64,000 nucleotides of DNA from Dirofilaria immitis (taxonomy: Eukaryota > Nematoda > Chromadorea > Rhabditida > Onchocercidae). Below the pieces are notes generated by a model that had not been told where the DNA came from, searched no databases, and saw only the letters and a program-made list of their open reading frames with translations. Below, piece by piece: positions 14,771 through 28,496 of this stretch. Each line of letters starts with the position of its first letter. The stretch's first letter is position 1. The position numbers and the translations under genes are program-made. The stretch lies in the NCBI GenBank assembly GCA_024305405.1, contig JAKNDB010000054.1:930001-994000 (forward strand), given 5' to 3'.

Positions 14771-15909
14771 CTCGAAAATATTCATCATCGTTATGCATAA
14801 CAAATTATATTTTCATCATTGTATAAGTCAAAATAATATGTTAACAAAAATTAACTTAACCTTTATCAATTACTTCATCAATAATTTGTTACTTTTGTAG
14901 TCTAAAATTTAATGCATTGAAATTTCAGAATTAGTATACATAGACGGACAGACACATATACCTGTGTGCACCTGTTAGTTTTGCCATTTTAAGCCTCCGA
15001 TCTAATCGTCTTAACAAAACTTTATTTTAGTTTGTATGTGTATGCATACATGTGTATGTATGTATCTGTGTGCAGAAGGGAAAGGTAGTTAGTAATAACG
15101 TACTTTTGATATTTTGATTGATATATTTTTATCGATCATCAAAGAAACAATTTAATTTAACTTTAATTATTATTAGTTATATTTTTTAATATAGAAAGAA
15201 TATTATTCGAAATTCTATTTACTTTTATTCTATTTAATTCTATTTACTATTACTACAAGATAATTTTTTTTATTAAACTTGATGCTAATTTATTATACCT
15301 AAAATTAATTTGCAGTATAAAAGCTAATCTACTGTATCCGATTTATTACTGTATCAAAACTGATCTACTGTGTCCAAGTTAATCAAGTTGATTTTCTATT
15401 AAGTCTTTATTCCTATTTATTATCAAACTTTATTAATTCTATCCAATTACCAATTACCAATTATGCTCTCATTTTGCAGTAAGTTTTCATTTTTTTTTCT
15501 TGTTTTTCGATAATTTTTATCAATTTTATTAGCCATCAGATATATTTCGCCCCTGAACGAAATGAGTGACAATTGGATAACAATTATTAAACGGAATGAT
15601 TAAATTGTTTACAGCATAGACTTTTCATTTTTCCCATCAATAGGATCGATAATCATTCGTATCAGATTGGCTGTATGTTGGATATGATATGTGTTAAACT
15701 CTATCATCAGATAGTTAAAGTTCTGAACTATCTCAGACAATTTTTGTGATTATATAGATTAATCTAATAAAAAAATTGTTTTATCATATATTTCTTCCAA
15801 TTAAATAATATTTTGTATATATAGTAATTGAAAGGATTTAAAAAAATTATTTATATTTAATCAATTATTCAATTCATGCTTTTCTTTTAAATAAATTAAG
15901 GCGAAAATT

Positions 15910-16047
15910 GCGACTTAGCAGAGTTATATGTTGAAAAAGTTAGAGAAAAAGTGGGTCGCAGTTAAGGTTTTGCGAAATTATATATTAAAAAAGTTCAAGA
16001 AAAAGTGAGAGTCGCAGTTAAGGAGAAAAGTGGGATCGCAGTTAAAG
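15910..16047. repeat. About 57-bp tandem repeat, two and a half copies
   Basis: Copies 15910-15967 and 15968-16023 plus a partial copy 16024-16047 share AAAAAGTGNG, then TCGCAGTTAAGG. The second and third copies translate in one frame as a Lys/Val-rich stretch (VAVKEK repeated) that stays open to a stop near 16100, but the first copy is closed in that frame. It may be a tandem satellite or the remains of a repetitive coding segment. Confidence 0.65.
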
Positions 16048-18723
16048 AAAAATCTAAAATTCAGAAAAGCAATAATGTAATCGAATTACTTAAAAATTGA
16101 TTCATCGAATTCATATAGTTATGAAAATATTTGATTCAAATTGAAATGAAATGAAATCAGAAAATTGATGTATTCTCGACGACGAATCCATAAAATGGAT
16201 AGGAATTGAAAATAAAACAGTAAGCAAAAATCCATTAACCAATTAAAGATGGAAAAAAAGTTTAGAAAATGAGAAAGTAGGAAGAGAATTAAAAAATAGC
16301 AATAGAATTAAATTAAAATATCTTTCGTTTGTTTTAATTGGTTAATTTTAATTTAAAACACAATTTTATAAATCAAAATTTTCCATACAAAATCAATTGT
16401 TAAATACAAATTCTATTTATTATATTAATTTATTAATCATTTTCGTTTTATCATAATTATTACTTTGATTAATTAGAGTGATAAAAATAAATCATTAAAT
16501 ATTTGCAATATAATTTTATAAATTAAATATTATTTTTAATTTAGTATTTTCTTTTTTCTTACCTTTTCTTATAACAAAAATTAAATAAATGTAAATTGAA
16601 AGAATTATAAATTAAATAAAAATATATTCTTCAGGTTAATATATAATTGAAATAAGGCCAAACAAATATAAGTAAATATTTGATTTTTTGTGAGGAATAT
16701 AAAGCATTAATTATATTAATTACCAAAATCAAAAGATTTCTGCATATTCAAAATTTTAACAAATTAATAAGATAACATTTAAGAAAATCTTAAATATCTT
16801 TCCTAATATTACGACAACGATCATCATATTATTGCTTCTCCTTCCTTGCTGAAATGAATTTTTGCGATAATCGATAAATCAATATCAATAAGATCAATGT
16901 AAGAGGAAGTTAATGATTTCTATTGAAGTGAAGCCTTAAGTGATCAAATTATACCTAATAAAATTTTCAGCCCTTTATCATACTAGCAAGTTTACTCTAT
17001 CACCATGATCTTAGCCAGATTGATAATATATTGATGATAAATGTTAAGAGTTGATATAATTTAGTCAAGAAGCAGCAAATTTTATCATTATCAAGTTTAT
17101 TCACATATTCTTACCGAAGTATAGTTTTCTATTATAATGATTATTTTGCTACAGATATTACTGATCATTATTCTGTTGAAAATTGATATCAAACAAGTTT
17201 CTTGATAAGGATCGAAATTATTTCTGAAAATTTCAATCTTTCAACAGATAATTGTAAATTGATCTGATTGTACATTAATTGTAATTGATCTGATTATTCG
17301 AATCGAAAATAATTATTCTAAACATTTCGTAAAATTATCACAGCATAATTGATTTTTGATATGCCGCAGATGAGTTTATTGAGAAAACAAGATGATTATC
17401 ATTGAATAAACAAATAATATTATTTAATTACTGCCAGTTTTTATTAGTTAATCATTAATGTGTTTACATTATTGCTATCATTTAATTGAGTAGACAAGTT
17501 TATCAAACTCAAAACTTGTCAAAAGGTGTATGATAATGAAGGTAGACAAATTCTAAGATTGATTATGTGTTAATAATAATTTAGATTTATAATGTTTACA
17601 AACTAAAAGTCATTTTAGCATATTTCATTAAAAATAATTTTTATGTTTTATCAGCTTTTATCAATGATAATTTCAAGCTTTGATAATAAATGATTCAAAA
17701 TTTTGGCTTGTTACTTTTAAAACCTTTTAGTTCTATTTCCGAAAAAATTTCGCTAAATTTACAATCAAATTAATGAATGGAATTGATAATTGATTTGATT
17801 AAATTAAGCATAATGTTAAGCAACTAATAACAAAATTTTAGATAAACTACTGTAAGTATCAAATTTAATACTTAAATTGTGTAATCAATTCAATTTTCAT
17901 ATGGAGCATGTTTTTCCATTATCCTTTTCATTTTATTATTATTTATTAATTGTTTACAAAAAATAACTCTCTGCTATTGTTCAAATCTTTCTCCAACAAT
18001 TATTCTATTAACAATAATATGTCAACAACTATTGATTCCCTTTTTCACCAAAAAAGAATTGTTTGGGTTATATTTTCTTTTTATTAACACAATAAATATA
18101 CAAAAATTAGAATATAAATATATGAACAGACAATAAACAATTAAGATATTACTATTTTATAAACAATTAAGGTATTACAGTAGACAACTGAGGTATTACT
18201 ATCTGATAAACAATAATCGAAAAATTATTTAATCAATTAATTGATTAATTAGAGGTTATGGCCTTTTCTTTTGAAAGTTAAAATTAAGTTATTGCATATT
18301 AATCATAGCTTATAAAAAGAATACTGTAATACAGTAAAAAAATTTCATAAATTTCAATGAAATCATCAGATGACATTTTTTTTCGGCTATTTTAAGTACT
18401 TTGTATGATTGGTAAGTTTTTTTTTTTTTGTCTATCCAACTTCCCATTTTTATTTTATAAAATATATAATTTTGATTTTTGAAAATTTTCAATTTAACAC
18501 ATTTTGATTAATAAATAAATATTTATTTTATGAAATATTTCAATAAATTTTTGGCAATTACGTTAGATATTTTAAAATTTTATAAATATTTTAATTAATT
18601 TAAAAAATTTGTAAAAAATATTTTATTTTGAATTATAAATAATAAAAATGTTTGATATTATTCTTTGATTTAGATGATGAACGTAAATTGGATCGATCAA
18701 TAATACCACCGTATACTAATATC

Positions 18724-21700
18724 ATGGCTGAAACAACAAAATCAAAAGATATGGTAGATTTAGAATCGATTATTCGAAATTGGGCTAAACAAATTTTTGA
18801 TGTTACGAAAACACGTGACGAAGCTAAAATCAATAAAAAACATCTCGAAGTATAAATTATTATTGTTTTTTTTTTTTGTTTATTCTTTTTTATCAAATAT
18901 AATTGTTTCTATTTTTTAATATTTAATTTTTATTTTCAATTTTTTTAAAAGAAAAAATTTTAAAAAAAAGTAATAATTTCTACGATGCAAAAAAAAGGAT
19001 AAAAAATTAAACTTTTCAGGCGGAAAATTATTTCAATCATAATTAATTCATAATAAAATATATATATATATACATATATGTATGATAAATAATATTTAAT
19101 TAAATATAGTAATATTTAATTATATATATATTGAAATTGATTTTTCATTTTTTTCTTCAAAAAAGCGATTAAAACAAATAAATTATAAAAAAATCATAGA
19201 GTTTAAGTCCCATTTTACGAAAAACAAAAATTAAATCTTGAAAAAAAAACAATCTCAATCCCGAAAAAAATCTCAAAGGATATAGCTTAAATATTATTCT
19301 TTAACATTCAGTATATCAAAATTTATTTATTAATATTTAGCAATGTTTAATTTTTCTTTTTTTAGCAGAATATCATTGGCAGCCAAGAAAAAATAAGCCT
19401 AATACTGGTTACAATTATTTGAAAAAATTGTAGTTTTCAACTTTGATGAAGTATGAAATATATATGATAGTATAATATATAGCATTAGTTAAAATTATTT
19501 ATCAAACTGTAAATGTGAATTTTAAATAGAAATCCATTAGAGACGTAAATTTTGCATATAAAAAAATTGGAACTAAAATTTTAATCGAAAATTTGCGATT
19601 TGTATTTTATTGCTAAAATTGTTTCAATCAAATTGGGTTATGTTATGGCAACTCGTTTTTGTAAATTGAATTTTGTATCGAAAATTTAAATGGTTCTGAA
19701 ATTGACGATAAAAAGCGGCAGGTAGGAGGAAATGGAAGAAAAGGTGAAAGGAAGAATTTAATTTGTGAAATTTACCGTTATATTTTCAATTTGTCGTTTT
19801 TTCTTTGTTATACTCAAATTTAAATTAAAAAATTTTAAAAGAGAATTTTTCCAAGATAATCAATACAAGATAATCAGTTATAAAAATTAATTTTTATTCG
19901 TTTCTTAGATTGGAGAGAATTGGAAATGCTTTTAAATTTAATAAAAATATTAAATCAAATTTAAAAAATTAGAAAATATATGAATAGACCAAAAGTTTGT
20001 TTTTTTTTCTAAAAAATCTTTTAAAATAACTTATCGAAAAAAGGAAACGAAAATAAAAGTTTTTATTTTTTCGATTTCTTCCATTTTCATTTTAAGAATA
20101 TAATTTTTACAGTATTTTTATGAGCGTAAACATATGGTTTCATACGTGAATTTGCATTAGTGAAACGTGAATTTTTATAATTTCTAAAAATTTGTACAAT
20201 TTTTTTCATAGATTCAGTAAAAATAATGTGTAATGGTGATTTCTATTTCGATAATATATTCACATTGATGTTAATCGATGATTATCACTTAGATTCTTCG
20301 GGACAAAACATCTGGCGTAAATGGCTTTTCTTACTAAAAAAAAAAATGCGAAAAAAATTTTTTGTTGAACGAATTGCTGATGCCTTCTTCAACAAATTGT
20401 TTGAAAGCAAAAAAACCGTTTGAAATTTTACTAAAAAATTTTTATTTTCATCAAAGAAACCTTTGCTTTGAATTCTATTAATAGTATTATTCTCGAATCT
20501 CGAATACATCGACTATAATTCGATATTAGAATAAATAAATATTAAAAAATTTTTCTTTTATTGCTAAAATAGAATTTTTGAGAAACTGCAAATAATTAAT
20601 TAATAGTTCTAGAAGTGTGAAAGATAAAATATCATTTTGTATTTCGACAAAAGACTTTGAGAAGTATTTTTAGATAAATTTATAATTAAATTAAATTTGT
20701 TTAGTTAAATTTGGTTAACAAATTAATTTCATATTTATAGAGAAATTAATTATTAAAATCAATCATCCTGATTTTGTGATCGGTTACAGATTGGCGTTCA
20801 ATTCAATTATATTTTCATTCGATTCATTAAATCATTTTATATTTGATATTAATTAGTTTAATATATTTTTATGTGTTAATTTAATTTATGACTAAATTTT
20901 AACAAATTATCATATTTTAATTAATGTTTTAACAATTATAATAAAATGATAATAAACGAAAAATAGGAAATGAAATAATATAAAAATGAAAATATTTTCT
21001 TTTTGTTTTCCAAATAGTAAAATGAAAAACAAATTTTGATTAAAATTGATAATTGCGAAATACTTTTTCGCAATTATTTTACGATTTTTTCGTTTCTTTC
21101 ATTTTTTTTGCATAAATTTTTCAATCAAAATATGCAATGAAAAGAAGGAAGGAAGGAAAAAGGAAATTTCAAAAAAAAAGAGCGAGAAGAAAAGAAAATT
21201 AAAAAGGAAATTAAAAATTATTGCATAGCAATGCTTTATGGAATTAGTATTTCAATTAAATTTTATTGAATTGATAACAAGAAAAGATTAGAAATAACTA
21301 ATTTTTCTCCCTAACAAAATTGATAAAATTGATAGAGAAGGCATCTATAGATGATATTTTTATGAAATAATAACAAATTAATAAATTAATTAAATTCAAT
21401 ATCATTGATTTGGTTAAATCTTTATAGTACCGATATTAGTTTACAATTTCTATTTGATTCATAAGTTAAGATTATAACTATTAATCACTAAATAAATTTA
21501 TTGTTAAATTAATCATTAATTAGTAATTGCAAGGATAAATGATATTGGAAGGTTTTTGATGAAATCACTAATCAATAATGGCTGATAGATGATAAATGAT
21601 AGTATGAGTGATCAGTAATTGAAGAATTGATAATTGAGAAAACAATTTTGCAGTATGACATCAATTGGTCTCATTTATTTACTGAATATTTGGAACCACG

Positions 21701-23782
21701 GTATACGGTATCAGGTATAGATACACGTCATGTTCGCCAATCAAAAAGCGAACAGGTTTTATTTAAATCGACGTTTACAAATAATACCGAACGACCGCAA
21801 GAATATACATTTAAAGCAGAGCGTTGTACTCGTAGCACTGCTACTATTTCAATTGGTTTGTTTAAAAAATTAATTAAATTTTCAATTAAAGGAATATATG
21901 AAGTATTTTAATTAATTAATTAATGCTTATTCGAGAATTGTAATAATGGAATATTTAGAAATTTGCATAATTCTTCAAGTATTATTTATATTCTTTAAAA
22001 TATTATTTAACATTTGGATAAAATCATTTGATATTATCAACTAATTTTTTCAATATTAGGATATAAATATATTAATATATTGATCATTTTATTTATTTTA
22101 GTATATTGATATAATAATATAAATATATCATATATGCATACTGATACACTGATATCAAATATTTGATATATTTATATGCTGAAACTTATTAAAATTACTC
22201 AGTTATTAACAAAAACAAATAATGAAATCATTAATAGTTCAATATAATTAAATGAAATTAATATTATTTATAGTTGGCATTGGATAATATTTACTCAAAT
22301 ACTTGAATATTTGAAATTACTATATATATATATATATAACATATAAGGAATTAATTGATTGAAACTATTCATTATTCAATTATTATTTTTATGCTAATCT
22401 TGAACATATTTATTCTTTAATAATGTAATTAATGCCAATTATAGTTGTTACAATTAAGCAATATTTACTCGAATACTTAAATATATTGAAGCAAAAAGAA
22501 AAATATAATCATAAAATGGGAATAAATATAACTTAAAAGTATAATAAAATTAAATCGGAATAAAATTATAAATGTAAACAATATTGAGATCATTAATTGT
22601 TCAGTGCAATTAATATTATTTATGATTAGAAATAATATGTGTTCAAATATTTACATTTATAAATAATAAGACAAAAAATAAATATTACTAAAAATGTAAT
22701 CAATTAATATAAGATAGGAATAATTAGTAAAAATAAATGATAAGGCTATGAAAATGAGTAATAATAATAGCATTCATAAGTAAACAGATAATAGGAAATC
22801 AAATTATGCAATTTAAATAATTAAAATAAAAGTAGAATTTAATTTAAGAGAAAGGAGTATGTCGTGGCATGGAAATGGAATTGAAATTGAAAACACCATG
22901 TGAAATTATCGAAGCAAATGCTGGCTTTCATAATGAACTTAGTATCGTAAATATTGGCGAGAATACGCTTGAGGAAGAATTAATCTGGGGTGTTGACAGT
23001 ACCATAAAAGTACCACCATCTTCTGAAACTATCGCCGAATTAATCATTCTTGAAGATAATCAAGTCAGGTTAGCAATTATTTTCGTTTTCATAATTTAAG
23101 TACTAAATTACTTTAAGTAAATTGGTTTTGTAATCTTTTTTAACTTCTAATATTTATGATTTTAATTATTAAATTAAAGTAAATGGATTTTACGATGATT
23201 TCAATCTGTAAATTTGACAGGAAACTGATTTTAAAGAGAAAATTTATATCATTCAATAATAATATACTTGAATAATATATTTATTATGATGTATGCATGC
23301 ATTCCTAATATAAACTTAATTGATTATCTAAGGATTCTGATTTCAAATTATACAGTGACAAAAAATATGATAAATATTGAGCAATTTTTAATCATCTTGT
23401 AATAGATGAAGAAATCATCTTCATCATAAATCGGAAAATATAAAAGTTCCATTACAAATAATTATCAGGATAATTGATCACAGTGATTTGGAAGTTAAGT
23501 TAATCATGAGATGATATGTGAGATTGCATATATCGCACATTTAACCTGATATGATATCATATAAATTATCACAAAAGCTAAATAATAATCGGTAATTCTG
23601 TAAAATTTTTACTATGTTTCAGGAATTTTGTAATGGATAGTCGTATTTCGGGTCGAATAGTAGTGACAGTAACAAATTTGAAGGAAAATAATAATTTAGT
23701 AACAATTATTGAAGGAAAAATAGCAGATATTATACGCGGTATCGCGAATTATTCCGCACTTGGATTTACTGTTAAAGATGAC
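18724..23782 (+). CDS. Putative ETX/MTX2-like (aerolysin-fold) beta-pore-family protein, 3' end missing
   Basis: Exons 18674-18849 (coding from the ATG at 18724, or from further upstream), 21654-21855, 22849-23068 and 23623-23782 join in frame and give at least 236 residues. The first part is charged and probably helical; the rest alternates polar and hydrophobic residues, as expected of long beta strands. Family-like marks: a short TFTNNTERPQ segment, a Ser/Thr-rich strand (TRSTATIS), a Gly turn, then a KTP-like segment, and late in the chain IKVPPSS followed by an ISGRI strand. In aerolysin-fold ETX/MTX2 proteins VPP with a following Ser/Thr marks the strand after the insertion loop. The assignment rests on this pattern alone. 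No signal peptide is seen. In-frame sequence is open upstream of the ATG to a TTTAG acceptor at 18673, which could be a trans-splice site. The last visible exon ends at a GTTTGT donor, phase 0. This is an animal homologue; nothing shows that it is toxic. I could not place the C-terminal exon. Confidence 0.6.
20226..20423 (+). CDS. Unrecognised 65-codon open frame inside an intron
   Basis: This ATG-to-TGA frame lies in the large intron between the first two exons of the ETX/MTX2-like gene. It follows a good acceptor (TTTTTTTCATAG ending at 20210) by 15 bases, and its first third and last quarter are less AT-rich than the intron. The middle is an A-run encoding consecutive lysines. The phase after the acceptor does not fit the upstream exon, so it is not an ordinary internal exon of that gene. 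It could be a small trans-spliced gene, an alternative first exon or chance. No family recognised. Confidence 0.25.
   Translation: MCNGDFYFDNIFTLMLIDDYHLDSSGQNIWRKWLFLLKKKMRKKFFVERIADAFFNKLFESKKTV
21049..21077. repeat. Perfect 12-bp inverted repeat (short hairpin)
   Basis: ATAATTGCGAAA (21049-21060) is followed after a five-base loop by its exact reverse complement (21066-21077). It is intronic. Perfect 12-bp stems do arise by chance in such AT-rich DNA, but the central GCG makes this one a little unusual. Confidence 0.6.
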
Positions 23783-24990
23783 GTTTGTTCTATTTTATTT
23801 ATTATTTGTAATTTAATAATTAAAAAATATGAAAATTAAACTTTTCAAATTTTACTTATTTATTTTTTATGTGATGGAAAAATTATTATTATAAATTTAT
23901 TTAAAAAGAATTTATTTGTAAAATTTTAAAAGGAACCTTTTCTCTTTTATTTTAAATTAATTTTAAATTAATTAGATTAATTATCGATTATTAAATTTAA
24001 AATAGATAATTTACATTTAAATAATTAAGTTTTGTTTTTTTATTTTTGATTCACTAAAAAATTGAAGTAATTATAATCGAAACAATTTTATTAACAAAAT
24101 AATAAAATATAGTATGGTATTTGATAATATGACATCATAATTATGATGAATCAAGATTACTGTAATTGCTGGGCATATCATTTATATGCCAGCTTATCAG
24201 ATATTTTAGATCAGTTAATTTACAACAATACATTTAAAATTTCAAACATTGTTTTAAGGAATAATCAGAATTTCTTTTCTTCTAACTAACAAATAGAAAA
24301 ATTAAAAAAAGAAATTATGTAATAGAGAGAGAATATATTAAAATCAAAATTAAATGATAATTTTTAAGCAGTCAATGAGATAGTTTATCTATGATTTTAA
24401 AATTTTACTAGCTAGTTTTTAAGTTCAAAGTTCAAAAATATAATAAAATTTAGAAAAATGAAAAGAAGTGATCCTTGCCATTATCATCATTTTTGTCACA
24501 TTTATAAATTATCATGATTAATTTCAACGAATCATAAAATTTTTTTCATATGTCAAAGTAATAAAGGAATTATAATGCATCGGATATGAAATTACAATTT
24601 CGAAGGAAATATTAGTTTCATTTTATAATAAAATATTTGTTATAATATTATGAAAATAATGATAATAATGATAATTACAATAATAATGATAATATCTCAT
24701 TATCTATTGCATGAAAACTATTTATTCAACGATTTTTGCCATTTCGATTGTAGTAAATTGCAATTTGTATAATTTTAAATTTTGAGCTAAAATTTGTTAT
24801 ATTCATATTTATTTATTGTTTATTATTGCATATAAAAGAATTTTATAGCATCAAAAATCATTTACAACGACTAAATTGTAAACTTCCAATAATAAAAAAA
24901 TCAATATAATATTAACATATAAAAATGATAATGGTAATAATAATAACAAAAATAATTTTTGTGATAATATCAGTAAAATGATGACGATAT

Positions 24991-25181
<191 letters not shown>

Positions 25182-27490
25182 TTCTAAATTAAAAGAATGA
25201 TAATTATTTCGAATATATTATAAAATATTTCTAGAAATATTCCTGCGATATATTGATTAGAATATTTTAATAGAATGATATGAATAAAAATATTTATTAA
25301 ATATTTTCGTTATAAAAAATAAACAATAAATTGTAGATTGTATCATATACGACAAAAGGTACTTGTAAATTCAAATATGGTGTCGAACAAATCGTTAAAT
25401 TAAAAGAACATGCCATAATGCCATGATAATTATAAATATGCCAAATACAAAAAAAAAAAAAAATGGATGAATACATTGATATGGTGCTGTTATCTGTGAT
25501 GAAAATTATTCAAAAGATTTTATCATATACAATTTTAATTTGCTGTTACTAAATTTTTTTCCTGCTCTTTTACTTTTACTAAATTTAGAGAAAAATTTTT
25601 AACAATCAATCAAAAAAGATCTGATAAATTTTAAATAAAAATTTCTGTGAAGAAAAACAGTTGTTTATTTACTTTTTTTCGTTGATTGTTATCAATTATC
25701 TGTCGTCTCTTCTTTCCTTTCGCTTTTTTTGTTTTTTTTGCCTTAAATATTTGTCAGTTTTGTTAAAATTATTTAAAATTCATGTCTATTTTTTTAAATT
25801 TCAAATCAAAAAAATTGAAATAAATTTCGATAAAAATCAAAATTGAAATTAAAATCAAAATAGGCATCATTTATAAATTAATTATTCCATTAATTACTCA
25901 TTATTTAGTATTACGAAGCAAATATTTTTCTGCTCAGTTTATCATTATCATTTAATCATTGCTGGCAAGTGTCGTTCTTATCAGTATAACTTTACCAGTG
26001 TTCGAATATAACATAAGTTTTCCCACATTATCACTAACATTTTTTTAAACTAATTGTTAAATAAAAATTTTGTTGATGAAAAGAATATATTGCATAATTT
26101 TCATGCTAATAATTTCTTCGCACTTATCATTATATTTTAATTGCCTTGTAATTAAGCCTAACAAAGTTTTGAATAAAATTATATTCGTATTGCATTTCAT
26201 CTAATTGTTTGTATTTATGATCAATTTATTATCATTTTTATCATATTATTTGATTTTAGCTTAAAGAATAATAAATAAATTAGAACTTAAAAAAGCTTTT
26301 TTATATTACTTTATCGTATTAGATTTAGTAAATTTTATAAAATTTACTAAATATTTATTAGCATATATGTGATAATTAATTTATTAATTAAAATAAAAAT
26401 AATTTCATTTATTGTCATTTGAGATTAATATTTGAATTGAATAATAAAATTAATAATAACTGAAAATCGAAAAATGTGATGTTTGTTTATATTTTAATTT
26501 CGATTGATTAAATGTCTTCGAATAAAATAAATAATTCTTGTTTGTTTATTATATTCATTCATATTATGTAATGATTATTGATAAATCGATATTAGCGAAT
26601 TTGCAACGTTTTCATTGAATGAATTGATCTATAAAAAATTTGAGTTATTTGCTGATCTCTTTCTGGGCATTTCCTATACAGTGATCTCATTTCCTGGAAA
26701 TCTTCTGGATACGGAACCGAACTATTCAAATCTAATGATATATGATTGATTATAACCATTAACGTCCTGATAATATCTTTATCATTCTCTGCAAATAATA
26801 TTTCTAGAAAACTAAATTAATTGATTTGTACAAAATTCAATTCAGAAAACGAAACATAAATTCTTCACTTTTTCAAAAATTCTATCGAATAATAGGATGA
26901 AAACAAAAATTTTTTAGTTTGCCAAATAATTTTCAACTAATTGAATTCCTGAAGAAGTAAATCATAGATTACACGAATATAATCACAATGAGATAATTGT
27001 GATTATCAATGTTTAATTACAGCTATTAGTTTAGGATAGATGAGTAATCATATTTGGCAATTTAAAAGATTAAATAGTGTAGTTCATTATCAGATAATTA
27101 ACAGTTTAATACTATCATGAACCACAATTTTAGAAAAATATCATAATGAGTTATTTTTGCCAGCGATAAAAAGTAACTGATAAAAAATTTATGCAATTGA
27201 TAAAGGAAAAATTATCAATTATAAGATAAAAATTTATTAGCATGATGACCTACTGATACAGATGACCTATGGTAATCAATTTATGATTTTTTTTTTTGTG
27301 TTCGTTTGATATATTTATTTATTTAGTAAAAAATAAATCTGAAATAAAAATTTGATGATTTTTGTTTTTCTCTAAAATTCATAACGATCAAAAAGTATGA
27401 AAATATTTGAAAATTAAAATTATCCATTGATTTTTATGAATTCTTCAAAAATAATTCATTCCCAAAATTCGATTATTTTCACAAATTACA

Positions 27491-27558
27491 ATAATATCTT
27501 ATTTAATTAATGAGTAAATTCAAATTCAATAATATCTCATTTAATTAATGAGTAATTT
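27491..27558. repeat. Direct repeat, 38-bp period
   Basis: ATAATATCTTATTTAATTAA at 27491 and the nearly identical ATAATATCTCATTTAATTAA at 27529 are each followed by TGAGTAA. Simple tandem duplication in non-coding DNA. Confidence 0.75.
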
Positions 27559-28260
27559 AATTCTAATTATTTCGTTTCTTATGACATGTTTTACGATTAT
27601 TGAGTAAAAATTTTAATTACTATTTAAAATTTTCAATATTTTTTAGTAATACTTTTCTATCATCCTTATATTGCTTATTATTTGTGTGAAATTCGATTCA
27701 TACAATCTTCGTATTGTATCATTTATTAAATAAAATTTTAAACAGATCAATGGTAAACCGTATCCAATAACTTTTTCAACATTTTGAATTAAATGTTTAA
27801 CTTTGAAAAATCAATTAAAGTTTGCTGAATTGATAATATTTGCATAATTCTCGCACAATAATATGTTTGCTAAAGTAAAGATAATTAATGAACGTATATA
27901 TTAAATATCGAGATTTAGTTTGATAGATACAAATACTATTATATCTCAAATACTGATATCATTTTCATATCAGTAATGCACTAAAAGTGATATGTATAAA
28001 TATTTGGTGATTTTTTTGTCAGTATAATATTTCAGATTGAGATTACAAGAAACTTGAGATTGCTTTATGAAATATCAAAAATTATACATTTGATTCATAA
28101 CTTGATAGTACATCGCTTCTAGTACTCGACTGATATGAAATTGATATTAGCATTTAAGATGATTTGATAATATTGTATGATATATATATATGATAGCAAA
28201 GTATCCAGCTTAACTGACCATACTGCCCAATAAATTAATGCAAAGATTGAGCATGTAATG

Positions 28261-28496
28261 TTTGCGTTCTCGAGATTATTATCAAATACTTGTGCAATAT
28301 TATATGCTTATACTTCGTGATTGGTATCAGATGTTTGTTTTCGAGACTGATGCTTGCATCCTCTAGATTAATGTCTGTCTGATAATTCGTTCTCCAAATT
28401 GGTCCAAATATTTATGCTCTCAAAATTAGTGCCAAATATTTATGTTTTCCAGATGATGTTAAATGCTTGTGCTTTCGAGATTGATGTCAGACACAT
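28261..28496. repeat. Degenerate minisatellite, unit about 28-30 bp
   Basis: A row of diverged units built on the pattern TGTTNTCGAGATTGATGTC then AAATNCTTG. The last three (starting about 28411, 28439 and 28468) align best; earlier ones are more eroded. It lies about 1 kb upstream of the DHX34 start, in the compositionally distinct stretch before that gene. Confidence 0.6.

Larger units (their letters stand above)
9856..18673. other. Long intergenic spacer without recognised gene
   Basis: No conserved exon was found on either strand. The open frames present (for example minus-strand stretches near 10.4, 11.1 and 11.6 kb) have no motif, no convincing splice frame and no family resemblance. 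The spacer holds degenerate tandem repeats near 12.4 and 15.9 kb, a CTC/CTT microsatellite near 14.7 kb and TATG-type simple sequence near 15.03-15.08 kb. It may also contain promoter or 5' exons of the gene that starts at about 18.7 kb. Confidence 0.6.

Noticed and set aside
18633..18896. Minus-strand frame opposite the first exon of the ETX/MTX2-like gene
   Set aside because: Shadow of the plus-strand exon, which has proper splice sites and continues in phase.
26683..26745. Candidate last exon of the ETX/MTX2-like gene
   Set aside because: Good acceptor, but in the required phase it starts with TGA; cannot be confirmed or joined meaningfully.
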